This document shows, in pieces, positions 1-9,578 of a DNA stretch of 64,000 nt. Within the stretch, counting starts at the first letter, position 1; each line of letters opens with the position of its first letter. A program made the position numbers and the translations under genes. The DNA comes from Arcobacter defluvii (GTDB taxonomy: Bacteria > Campylobacterota > Campylobacteria > Campylobacterales > Arcobacteraceae). The notes beneath the pieces were generated by a model. That model was not told the DNA's origin and searched no databases. It was given only the letters and a program-made list of their open reading frames with translations. Location: positions 1,364,001 to 1,428,000 of the forward strand of contig NZ_CP053835.1 in assembly GCF_013201725.1 (NCBI RefSeq). The letters run 5' to 3'.

Positions 1-241
1 CTTCTGTCATATCTTTTACTTGACCAATCATCAATGTTTTTTGAGCTCCACCATAAGTTCCATCTTGATAACCTTTTAAAGCAGCAACAAAATCAGCTTT
101 TGTCATATCTTTGATGATTTTAGATTTACCTAAAGCAACTTTCTCTCCATTTGCACCATGACATACAACACATTTTGCATAAGGGTTTGCAAAAGCAACA
201 CATGCAGTTAATAAAGATGCAGCTATAACGATTTTTTTCAT
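1..241 (-). CDS. Cytochrome c553-like monohaem c-type cytochrome (3' end outside window)
   Basis: Read on the minus strand from ATG at 241, the frame is open to the window edge (80 codons seen). It encodes a short Sec signal peptide ending in an AxA-type site (ACVAFA) and then the haem c attachment motif CVVCH close to the mature N-terminus. This is the layout of small periplasmic class I cytochromes c that shuttle electrons to terminal oxidases or reductases in Campylobacterota. The distal Met ligand region is not decisively visible because the gene is cut by the window. It is separated from the next gene by about 110 bp containing a terminator hairpin, so it is probably its own transcription unit. 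Confidence 0.85.
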   Translation of the reverse strand, partial: MKKIVIAASLLTACVAFANPYAKCVVCHGANGEKVALGKSKIIKDMTKADFVAALKGYQDGTYGGAQKTLMIGQVKDMTE

Positions 242-325
242 AAATAATCCTTTGTTTGTTAGATATTAGATTATATACTAAGATTGTTTAGAGTTTATTG
301 ACTTCAATCAAGATTTAAGATTTAT

Positions 326-355
326 AAAAAGAATAATTTAAAAATTATTCTTTTT
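326..355 (-). terminator. Hairpin terminator after the AMP-ligase gene
   Basis: A perfect 14-bp inverted repeat (AAAAAGAATAATTT / AAATTATTCTTTTT) with a 2-nt loop overlaps the stop codon of the leftward AMP-ligase gene. It is A/T-only at the base, so it could work in both directions. Confidence 0.6.
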
Positions 356-1925
356 ATTTTGAAATAAGTTCTTTTTTTAGTTCTTCTTTATTGATTTTAT
401 TTTTATCAGAAGGAACAAGGGGTAAAGATTTTTTGTAGATTATTTTAGATGGAATCATATATGAGGCTAAATGTTTTTTTAGTTCAAATAAAATTTCACT
501 ACTACTTAATTCATTTTTTGCACTATAAACTAAAACAATCTCTTCTTCTATCTCATCATTTTCTATTGAAAATACTGCACATTTTTCAATATCTTTTAAT
601 TCTTTTTTTACAACTGATTCAATTTCATAAGGATTAACTCTATAACCTCTTGTTTTAATCATATCATCAAGTCTTGAAACAAAATATAAGTAACCTTCTT
701 CATCTTTATAAACAAAATCTCCGGTTTTTACAACAATTTCATCTGTTAATTGTCCTTCAAGATTTATTACATTTTTAAGTATTTGAATTGATTTAAATCT
801 TTCAGCAGTCTCTTTTGGTGCATTCCAATAACCTTTGTAGATGTATCCACCTCTGTGAATTAATTCACCTGTAACTCTTGGTTTACATTCATTTCCATTT
901 TCATCAATTACATATAATTCAACATCAGGAATAGCTTTTCCAATAGAATCAGGTCTTATTTTTAATTGACTTGGATCTAAATAAGTTGATCTAAATGCTT
1001 CTGTTAATCCATGCATTAAATAAAATTCTGCATTAATAAAATATTTTTCAATATCTTTAATCATTTTAGAAGTTACATTTCCACCAGAAGATGCAATAAT
1101 TCTTACATTTTCAAGTAAAGATGGATTTGGAAGTCTAAATTCATCTTCATCAAACATTTCAGTTATATTTATAGGCATTAGTGAAATTACACTTACTTTA
1201 TCATTGATTATATGATTAAAAAAATCTGTTGGTAAAACAAATCTATGTAAAGCTAAAGTTGCTCTTTTATATAAAGAACAAAAGATTTGATTTAATCCAT
1301 AATCAAGATTAAAAAGTAATAATCCAGAAATAACATCATCTTCTTTTAGTTTTAGATATTGTGAAACAACTCTTGCACTATCGATTAAATTTCTATGTGA
1401 AATCACTATTCCTTTTGGTTTACCATTTAAACCAAATGAATAAGTAATAACAGCATTATCATGTCCACTTACATCACAAATATAAGGCTTTTTATAATAT
1501 TTATAAATCTCTTCAAAAGAAGCTAAATCTTTATTTGTTGTTTCATAAGAGATGATTTTTCCATCAAATTTTATCTCTTCAATAGACTCAATTTTTATTT
1601 TATCAGTAATAATACATTTAATATCACAATCTTCAATGATATATTCTATTTGTTCTGGTTTTAAAAGTTTTGTTAATGGAACTAAAACATAGTTTGTTGA
1701 TAAAATTGCAAGTATTGCTATAACTTGATTTATATCTTTATTTGAATAAATACCAATTCTACTACCTTTTGGTAAGTCTAATTCTGATAAATAAAGGGCT
1801 ATTTGATTAACTTTAGTGAAAAGTTCACTATAAGTTAATTTTTCATTTCCATATATTAAAGCAACTTTTTGTGGATGAGAAATATTTGCATCTTCGATTA
1901 AAGTTCTAATACAATTTATTGACAT
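354..1925 (-). CDS. AMP-forming acyl/amino-acid ligase (ANL superfamily)
   Basis: A 523-residue adenylate-forming enzyme of normal ANL length. The N-terminal two-thirds carries the phosphate-loop equivalent (YSFGLNGKPKGIVISHRN, around residue 160) and the A5-like segment LMHGLTEAFRS. The A7/A8 region TGDFVYKDEEGYLYFVSRLDDMIKTRGYRVNPYEIE is typical, as is the C-terminal lysine motif near KNKINKEEL. The phosphate loop is unusual in having FGLNGKPKG instead of the common SSGTTGxPKG. It is the last gene of the glmS-glmE-glmL operon (12 bp after glmL). The substrate is not readable; activation of 3-methylaspartate or of a fatty or amino acid is possible. No carrier protein is fused or adjacent. 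Confidence 0.85.
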   Translation of the reverse strand: MSINCIRTLIEDANISHPQKVALIYGNEKLTYSELFTKVNQIALYLSELDLPKGSRIGIYSNKDINQVIAILAILSTNYVLVPLTKLLKPEQIEYIIEDCDIKCIITDKIKIESIEEIKFDGKIISYETTNKDLASFEEIYKYYKKPYICDVSGHDNAVITYSFGLNGKPKGIVISHRNLIDSARVVSQYLKLKEDDVISGLLLFNLDYGLNQIFCSLYKRATLALHRFVLPTDFFNHIINDKVSVISLMPINITEMFDEDEFRLPNPSLLENVRIIASSGGNVTSKMIKDIEKYFINAEFYLMHGLTEAFRSTYLDPSQLKIRPDSIGKAIPDVELYVIDENGNECKPRVTGELIHRGGYIYKGYWNAPKETAERFKSIQILKNVINLEGQLTDEIVVKTGDFVYKDEEGYLYFVSRLDDMIKTRGYRVNPYEIESVVKKELKDIEKCAVFSIENDEIEEEIVLVYSAKNELSSSEILFELKKHLASYMIPSKIIYKKSLPLVPSDKNKINKEELKKELISK

Positions 1926-1937
1926 AATTACCCCTTT

Positions 1938-3122
1938 TTATTGTTGTGTAATACCTAAAGTCCAAATATCATAGTTATAATCCATGATAATTGCTGGATG
2001 AATATCTGAATTTAAAATCTTTTTATAGAAGAAAGAGATAATATCTGTTGCTTCTTCAAAACTTAAAACTTTTGTGATACCACCAGTTAATACAATTGAT
2101 TTTAGTAAATTTAACTTTAATTTTATATATAAAGGATGAGCATCACTTACTTTATATAAAACTAAGAAAATTGCTAGTTGCATTAAAACTTTTAAAGCTT
2201 TAGAAGAATCTTCATTGAAAATATTTTCTGTAACTTTTAAGTGTTCAAGTAATTCATAAACAAACTCGTTGTTTTTTGCTGCAAAAATTAGTGATTCTTT
2301 TGATTTATAAACTCCAAGTTTTTTAAATACAAGTCTATCATACTCATTTTCAGTAACCATATTATCCATTGATAAATCTTTTGAGTAGTGAATATCTGTT
2401 GTTGCTCCACCAATATCAATTAAAATAAATGGATTTACAACTGCAAATTTTGTATCAATAAGTGGTAATGTTTTATTTACGATGTAAGGTGTTGAATATA
2501 TTTGATTTGAAGTTAATTCATAAAGGTGTTTTATATCCTCTTTCCCCATAATATCTGCTTGATAAAGGTTTGTTAAATACTCTTTTAATGGCTCTTCAAC
2601 AACATGAAGTTTATTATTTATGATATTATCAACAACTACTAAATTTTTGATTTTTTCTTTTAAATATTTTTCATCTTGTGTTGTTCCTGCAAAAACTACA
2701 TTAGAATAATTTAAATTATCTAAGAAATTAAACAGTTTTTCATCAAATACATTTGAAATAGAATCAATTCCTCCAACAATAATAACAACATCAATTAAAT
2801 CACTTGGGATTGAAGTTGTATCTATATCTTGATATAAAACTGTATTAATAATATTTATTCCAGAGTTATATGCAATATTTGTAGCAAATTTAAGTGAAAA
2901 AGAGTTTGTAACACCAATAATTAACGTAGTTAATCCACCATTAGCAGATGAACAAATAAATACTTCATCCTTTTTAAATTTAGAGATAATATCACCACAT
3001 TTGCTAGTTAAATCATCAAATATATCTTTATTAAAATCTCTAAAATATTGATTTATATCGTTATTTGCACAAACTTTAAAGTATGTACTTCCAACATCTA
3101 TTAATAATTTGTTTTGGCTCAT
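1938..3122 (-). CDS. glmL: Glutamate mutase accessory/repair protein (GlmL/MutL type)
   Basis: A 394-residue ASKHA-fold ATPase-like protein. The N-terminus LLIDVGSTYFKVCA is a phosphate-1 loop, and a second DIGGATTDIHYS loop sits near residue 235. This is the signature of MutL/GlmL proteins, which accompany B12-dependent glutamate mutase and are thought to help reactivate or assemble it. It overlaps glmE by 4 bp (ATGA), so the two are translationally coupled. It is shorter than many clostridial GlmL proteins (about 460 residues), but both nucleotide loops are present. The assignment relies on these loops together with the neighbouring mutase subunits. Confidence 0.85.
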   Translation of the reverse strand: MSQNKLLIDVGSTYFKVCANNDINQYFRDFNKDIFDDLTSKCGDIISKFKKDEVFICSSANGGLTTLIIGVTNSFSLKFATNIAYNSGINIINTVLYQDIDTTSIPSDLIDVVIIVGGIDSISNVFDEKLFNFLDNLNYSNVVFAGTTQDEKYLKEKIKNLVVVDNIINNKLHVVEEPLKEYLTNLYQADIMGKEDIKHLYELTSNQIYSTPYIVNKTLPLIDTKFAVVNPFILIDIGGATTDIHYSKDLSMDNMVTENEYDRLVFKKLGVYKSKESLIFAAKNNEFVYELLEHLKVTENIFNEDSSKALKVLMQLAIFLVLYKVSDAHPLYIKLKLNLLKSIVLTGGITKVLSFEEATDIISFFYKKILNSDIHPAIIMDYNYDIWTLGITQQ

Positions 3123-4483
3123 TGCATAATTCCTATATCATGGATAATATCATTTACGATTGAAGAGGCATCTTTATTTAAATCACATTTTGATTTTTCA
3201 TATTCAAAACATCTATCTGAAATTGGAAGTTTTCCTCTTTGAATAATTCTAATATTTTTGTTTTTATCTCTTACAGTTACAACTTCATTATGATTTATAA
3301 TATGTGGAGAATAAGGAACGTCTATAATTCCAGCTTTTATACAGTTAAATACTTTTCTCCATAAAGTGTCAGCTTTATCATTGAATACAGCTTCCATAAT
3401 ACTTCTTACTTCTTCTGTTAGGATTTCTTCTTCCATTTCATCTGTGATTGTTGGAATTCCATGTAACATTCCTAAAGTATATTGAGTATTTGCAACTGTT
3501 TTTGCATTTGATTCTCGAGTTGGAATACCAAAAGATTCATCTCTTGTTTTTGTAATAATTTTATCAGCTTTTACCATCATCGCAATTACTGTTGAAGTAT
3601 TGATTAATGATTCACTATAATCTTTATTTGAAGGGAAAGCACCCATCCATTGGTGATATACTAGATTTATTCTAGCATCTGCACATCCAATTTGTTCTGC
3701 ATAATATTTTGCCATTTTTCTTAATACATTTGCTGTTACAATATCTTGAATCATAGAACCACTTTGAGAAAATGATACCGAGAAAGATTTAACACCTTCT
3801 TCCAGTGATAAGAGCATTTCGCAAAGTTGAATAACAATAGTAATACAAGGTGGAACTAATGTTGCTGTTAAAGGTCCAAATGATTCTCTGTTGATTGGTT
3901 CATTTAGTTTTGAGTAGTTAGCACAGATTTTTTCAACATATTTCCAATACATAAATGCTTTATCAAGTGGAAAGTTTTTTGAATATGGTAAAAGGTAAGT
4001 AATTGGACCACCTTCAATTTCAAAAATACCAGAAGCTAAAGCAGTTTCTATTAAAAGTCTAGCATCAGGAGTTCCGTGTCTTAAAGAAATTGGTTTATCA
4101 AAATGAGTCATCATTTTTCTAGTTGTTCTATATCCATGATTAACAAGTGGATAACCATTTAACATATCAACTTCATTTTCTTCTGAAAGTTTTAACATCT
4201 TAGCACTTGTTGCATAGTCGTTTAATCTTGTATTTGAATCAATTGTACATGGTAATACATCTACATTTGCACCAACAAAATATTCATATAAAGAGAACAT
4301 TTTTTTATAAGTTGGGAAACCACCGCGAGGTTGCACTAGCATTTTATTAGCATTTTTAAAGTGATGAGAAATAAATAAGTTTTTTGAAGCATTTTTTATA
4401 AACTCTTCAATTTCTGCAAAATCAAAATTATCTGCATATTTATTTTGAACTAATATATTTCTTTCTTCTTGCAGTAAACTCAA
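3119..4483 (-). CDS. glmE: Glutamate mutase catalytic (epsilon) subunit
   Basis: A 454-residue protein matching the TIM-barrel E subunit of adenosylcobalamin-dependent glutamate mutase (methylaspartate mutase), which interconverts L-glutamate and (2S,3S)-3-methylaspartate. Recognisable family segments include VQPRGGFPTYKKM near residue 50, LNGYPLVNHGYRTTRK, LRHGTPDARLL and the conserved GGPITYLLPYSK stretch. It lies between glmS and glmL with 4-bp overlaps on both sides, so the three are one coupled operon. No methylaspartate ammonia-lyase or mesaconate hydratase is in the window, so the usual glutamate fermentation route is not evident. Confidence 0.9.
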   Translation of the reverse strand: MSLLQEERNILVQNKYADNFDFAEIEEFIKNASKNLFISHHFKNANKMLVQPRGGFPTYKKMFSLYEYFVGANVDVLPCTIDSNTRLNDYATSAKMLKLSEENEVDMLNGYPLVNHGYRTTRKMMTHFDKPISLRHGTPDARLLIETALASGIFEIEGGPITYLLPYSKNFPLDKAFMYWKYVEKICANYSKLNEPINRESFGPLTATLVPPCITIVIQLCEMLLSLEEGVKSFSVSFSQSGSMIQDIVTANVLRKMAKYYAEQIGCADARINLVYHQWMGAFPSNKDYSESLINTSTVIAMMVKADKIITKTRDESFGIPTRESNAKTVANTQYTLGMLHGIPTITDEMEEEILTEEVRSIMEAVFNDKADTLWRKVFNCIKAGIIDVPYSPHIINHNEVVTVRDKNKNIRIIQRGKLPISDRCFEYEKSKCDLNKDASSIVNDIIHDIGIMQ

Positions 4484-4887
4484 TTTCTCTCCTTTAAATA
4501 TTTTTCTAATTCATTAAGTCCAGTATTTAAATCAACTTGATGAAAAACTAAGTCAAAACCATAGTTTTTGAATTTTGGAACAATAACACTAGCATCACCT
4601 TCACCAACTGCTAAATTTCCACCAAGCATAAATACTACATCTTTTAAATTTTTATATTTTGATTTTAAAACAGGAAGATCTCTACACCAACCCTCAGCTT
4701 CACCATTTAGGGAAGAGATTAATAACACATCGGCATTTGTTTCAATAACTGCATCTATAAACTCTTCAAGGTATGTATTAACACCAAGATTAAAAACCTC
4801 AAAACCTCTTGCTTGTAGTGATATATCAATTAGTCGATTTGCGACTACGTGAATATCATTACCTACTACTCCGATAACTACTTTCAT
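4480..4887 (-). CDS. glmS: Glutamate mutase B12-binding (sigma) subunit
   Basis: A 135-residue Rossmann-like cobalamin-binding protein of normal length for GlmS. It begins VVIGVVGNDIHVVANRLID, the position of the base-off/His-on motif DxHxxG; here the glycine is replaced by alanine (DIHVVA). The LLISSLNGEAEG and FMLGGNLAVG loops, which bind the nucleotide tail, are present. It is the first gene of the leftward operon and overlaps glmE by 4 bp. No cobalamin riboswitch is recognisable in the roughly 150 bp upstream. Confidence 0.88.
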   Translation of the reverse strand: MKVVIGVVGNDIHVVANRLIDISLQARGFEVFNLGVNTYLEEFIDAVIETNADVLLISSLNGEAEGWCRDLPVLKSKYKNLKDVVFMLGGNLAVGEGDASVIVPKFKNYGFDLVFHQVDLNTGLNELEKYLKERN

Positions 4888-4984
4888 GTTTTCTACCTAA
4901 ATACTTTTATCTTTTACAAAGGGCGCAATTTTATCTAAAGAAGAGTTATATATTCTTTAGATATTATAAAAAACTAGTCTATTT

Positions 4985-5021
4985 TTTTAATAGAATATAA
5001 ATTTTAGATATTCTATTAAAA
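4985..5021 (-). terminator. Long AT hairpin downstream of mdh
   Basis: A perfect 14-bp inverted repeat (TTTTAATAGAATAT / ATATTCTATTAAAA) around a 9-nt loop lies just past the mdh stop and before the glmS promoter. It is probably the mdh transcription terminator. Confidence 0.55.
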
Positions 5022-5044
5022 TATTTGTCTCAATAATGTTTATA

Positions 5045-6004
5045 CTAAAAAGCTTTTTTTTCTTCAAAAAACTTTTTTTCTAAAGTATCAACTAATTCTT
5101 GAACTGAAGATACAGATTTTGAAAATTGAATTTTTTGTTCATCTTTTAAATCCAATTCAATTATTTTTTCTGCACCATTAATACCAAGCATAATTGGAAC
5201 GCCTGAAACAATATTGTTATAACCATATTCTCCTTCAAGCATAACAGCACAAGGATAAATTTTCTTTTTATCTTCCAAAATTGCTTCAATCATTAATGAT
5301 GTTGAATAAGCAGGAGCATAATAAGCAGAACCAGTTTCAAGTAATTTTACAATTTGAGCCCCACCATTTTTTGTTTTATTTATAATATCTTCTATATCTT
5401 CTTCTGAAAGAAGAGTATTGAGTTTTACACCAGCAACTGTTGAAAAATCAGCGAGTGGAACCATAGAATCACCATGTCCCCCCATAACTGAAGCTTCAAT
5501 TTGTCCTTGTCCATAACCTAATTTTTCAAATATAAAATAACTCATTCTTGCACTATCTAAAATTCCTGCCATTCCAATAATCTTGTTTCTATTCCAATTT
5601 GATGCTTTAAGTGCCGCATAAACCATAGCATCAAGAGGATTTGAAACTATTATTACAATAGCATTTGGATTGTATTTTGTTATGCTATTCATAACAGAAG
5701 TCATAATTTTTGCATTTGTTATTAATAAGTCATCTCTTGTCATTCCTGGACGTCTAGCAATCCCTGCTGTAATAACTATTACATCACAATTTTTAAATTC
5801 TTCATCCTTTAGACAGGGCTTTGTAATAGTTTTACTTTTTGCTGCATTTGTAGCTTGTGAGATGTCAAGTGCCATAGCTTGAACTATATTTTCTCTTACA
5901 TCTTTTAAAAGTAAAGTTGAGCAGATGTTTTTTGTGGCAAGAATAAAAGCTAGTGTTGCTCCAACATTTCCAACTCCTACGATTCCAACAGTTTTATTAT
6001 TCAA
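5045..6004 (-). CDS. mdh: Malate dehydrogenase, LDH-like type
   Basis: A 319-residue NAD-dependent dehydrogenase of the lactate/malate family. The N-terminal Rossmann loop is GIVGVGNVGATLA. The substrate-specificity loop reads GIARRPGMTR, with arginine at the position that selects malate over lactate (lactate dehydrogenases carry Gln there). The catalytic histidine is in GGHGDSMVPL, and the substrate-binding Arg in LDSARMSYF. It acts in the TCA cycle (malate to oxaloacetate). It lies just downstream of the isocitrate dehydrogenase gene on the same strand, but a hairpin between them argues for separate transcription or attenuated read-through. Confidence 0.9.
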   Translation of the reverse strand: MNNKTVGIVGVGNVGATLAFILATKNICSTLLLKDVRENIVQAMALDISQATNAAKSKTITKPCLKDEEFKNCDVIVITAGIARRPGMTRDDLLITNAKIMTSVMNSITKYNPNAIVIIVSNPLDAMVYAALKASNWNRNKIIGMAGILDSARMSYFIFEKLGYGQGQIEASVMGGHGDSMVPLADFSTVAGVKLNTLLSEEDIEDIINKTKNGGAQIVKLLETGSAYYAPAYSTSLMIEAILEDKKKIYPCAVMLEGEYGYNNIVSGVPIMLGINGAEKIIELDLKDEQKIQFSKSVSSVQELVDTLEKKFFEEKKAF

Positions 6005-6109
6005 AACAATCCTTTAAAATTTTTTGAATAAATTATAACAATTTAGCTCTTAGGCTTTATTTTTAATAGAAAGAAATTTTGAGATTTATAAAAGATTTTT
6101 GAAAAGTGT

Positions 6110-6134
6110 AAAAGAGAAGAAAATCTTCTCTTTT
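6110..6134 (-). terminator. Terminator hairpin after isocitrate dehydrogenase
   Basis: An 11-bp perfect inverted repeat (AAAAGAGAAGA / TCTTCTCTTTT, 3-nt loop) starts 5 bp beyond the icd stop and ends in U-rich sequence in the leftward transcript. Confidence 0.75.
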
Positions 6135-6138
6135 TTAA

Positions 6139-8352
<2,214 letters not shown>

Positions 8353-8419
8353 TTAATGTTGGAGATATATTAGCTAGATTTGATTTTAAGGAAATTGAAA
8401 GTTGAAAATATTTAAAGTC

Positions 8420-8448
8420 GTGAAAATTTGATTGTTTCAAATTTTCAC
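8420..8448 (-). terminator. Hairpin downstream of mltG
   Basis: A perfect 12-bp inverted repeat (GTGAAAATTTGA / TCAAATTTTCAC) with loop TTGTT begins 9 bp past the mltG stop. It lacks a clear U-run, so it may be a terminator or an mRNA 3'-end stabiliser. Confidence 0.55.
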
Positions 8449-8456
8449 AAGTTGTT

Positions 8457-9578
8457 TTAATTTATATTGTTAAATAAATCTTTAATTGAAGATGGTTTTT
8501 GTTTTGTTACATCAGTTTTCATAATAGTTTCAGCTTCTTCATCAATTTTTGTTTCAATATCTTTAACTTTTGTATAAGTTTTTTCTACACCAACATTTGC
8601 TTTTATATTAGCTTGATGTTCTTCAAATGTACTTGCAAATTTATGAAGACCAGTTTTGTTTTCTCTAACAAAATATAAATAATTACTTTTTACAGGAAAA
8701 ATAGCAGCTTTGATTGCATTTAAACTTACTGCACAAACAGGATCTTTAGGAAGTCCTACAAACTTATACGTATTATAAGATGTATTATCTTCTCGTATTC
8801 TATCTGCTGTTACAATTTCATTTGAATATTTTCCATAATTTAAAGTTCCATCCATTTGGAGCTTCATTCCTTTTTTTAGTCTATTATGTATTACACTTGC
8901 AACTATTGGCATCTCATTTGTTGTTGCAGCTTCTTTTTGTATTACAGAGGCTAAAATAAGATAGTTAAACCATTTATTTTTATCATACATACCAAAAATC
9001 TTTTTAGAAAATTCTTCATATTTTTTATTTGTTTGAGAAAACAGATAAAAAATCATATAATCTTCTTTCATTCCTAAAGGTAAAGAATATGTATCTGCTA
9101 AAATATTTCCATCAGCTTTAAAAGCATATTCATTGTATAGTTGAGTTAGCTTTTCTTCTGAAAGATTAAACTCATTTGCTAATTTTTTTAGAAACACATA
9201 TGATGTTTCACCAGGAATTAATGTAATATCTTTTAAAGCAGCTTTTGATGTGATTAGTTTATAAATAAAATCCATTTTAGTTAATTTATTCTGATTTATA
9301 TCTATCCAACCACTTTGAACATAACCCATTGATTTGATAATCAAAGCATCCAGATTATTCATCTCATATCCACTTTTATTTAAGTATGATATAATATTGG
9401 CCGTACTGCCTTTAGGAATAAACAATACTTTTGTAGAAGTTACTGGCATTGTTACATAAAATAAAACAACAACAAAACAAATAAGGATAAAATCGATTAT
9501 GTTGAAGAGTATTAAACTTCTACTTCTACTGTTTTTTTTAATTATATTATTACTTCTTTCATCTTTGTATTGGGGCAT
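8457..9578 (-). CDS. mltG: Endolytic murein transglycosylase MltG (YceG-like)
   Basis: A 373-residue inner-membrane protein. One N-terminal transmembrane helix (about residues 24-44) is followed by the LysM-like region beginning VLFIPKGSTANIISYL and then the YceG catalytic domain. The catalytic glutamate is in ILASVIQKEAATTNEMP (around residue 214). MDGTLNYGKYS and YNTYKFVGLPKDPVCAVS are conserved active-site segments. It cleaves nascent glycan strands in the periplasm. The start used here (ATG 9578, preceded by AGAGAAAGAG) puts its first 27 codons antisense to the start of the divergent AsmA-like gene. A shorter start just before the membrane helix would have to use a non-ATG codon. Confidence 0.88.
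   Translation of the reverse strand: MPQYKDERSNNIIKKNSRSRSLILFNIIDFILICFVVVLFYVTMPVTSTKVLFIPKGSTANIISYLNKSGYEMNNLDALIIKSMGYVQSGWIDINQNKLTKMDFIYKLITSKAALKDITLIPGETSYVFLKKLANEFNLSEEKLTQLYNEYAFKADGNILADTYSLPLGMKEDYMIFYLFSQTNKKYEEFSKKIFGMYDKNKWFNYLILASVIQKEAATTNEMPIVASVIHNRLKKGMKLQMDGTLNYGKYSNEIVTADRIREDNTSYNTYKFVGLPKDPVCAVSLNAIKAAIFPVKSNYLYFVRENKTGLHKFASTFEEHQANIKANVGVEKTYTKVKDIETKIDEEAETIMKTDVTKQKPSSIKDLFNNIN

Noticed and set aside
4888-5044. Cobalamin riboswitch upstream of glmS
   Set aside because: The B12-box and the conserved core are not recognisable; the space holds only an AT hairpin that fits an mdh terminator.
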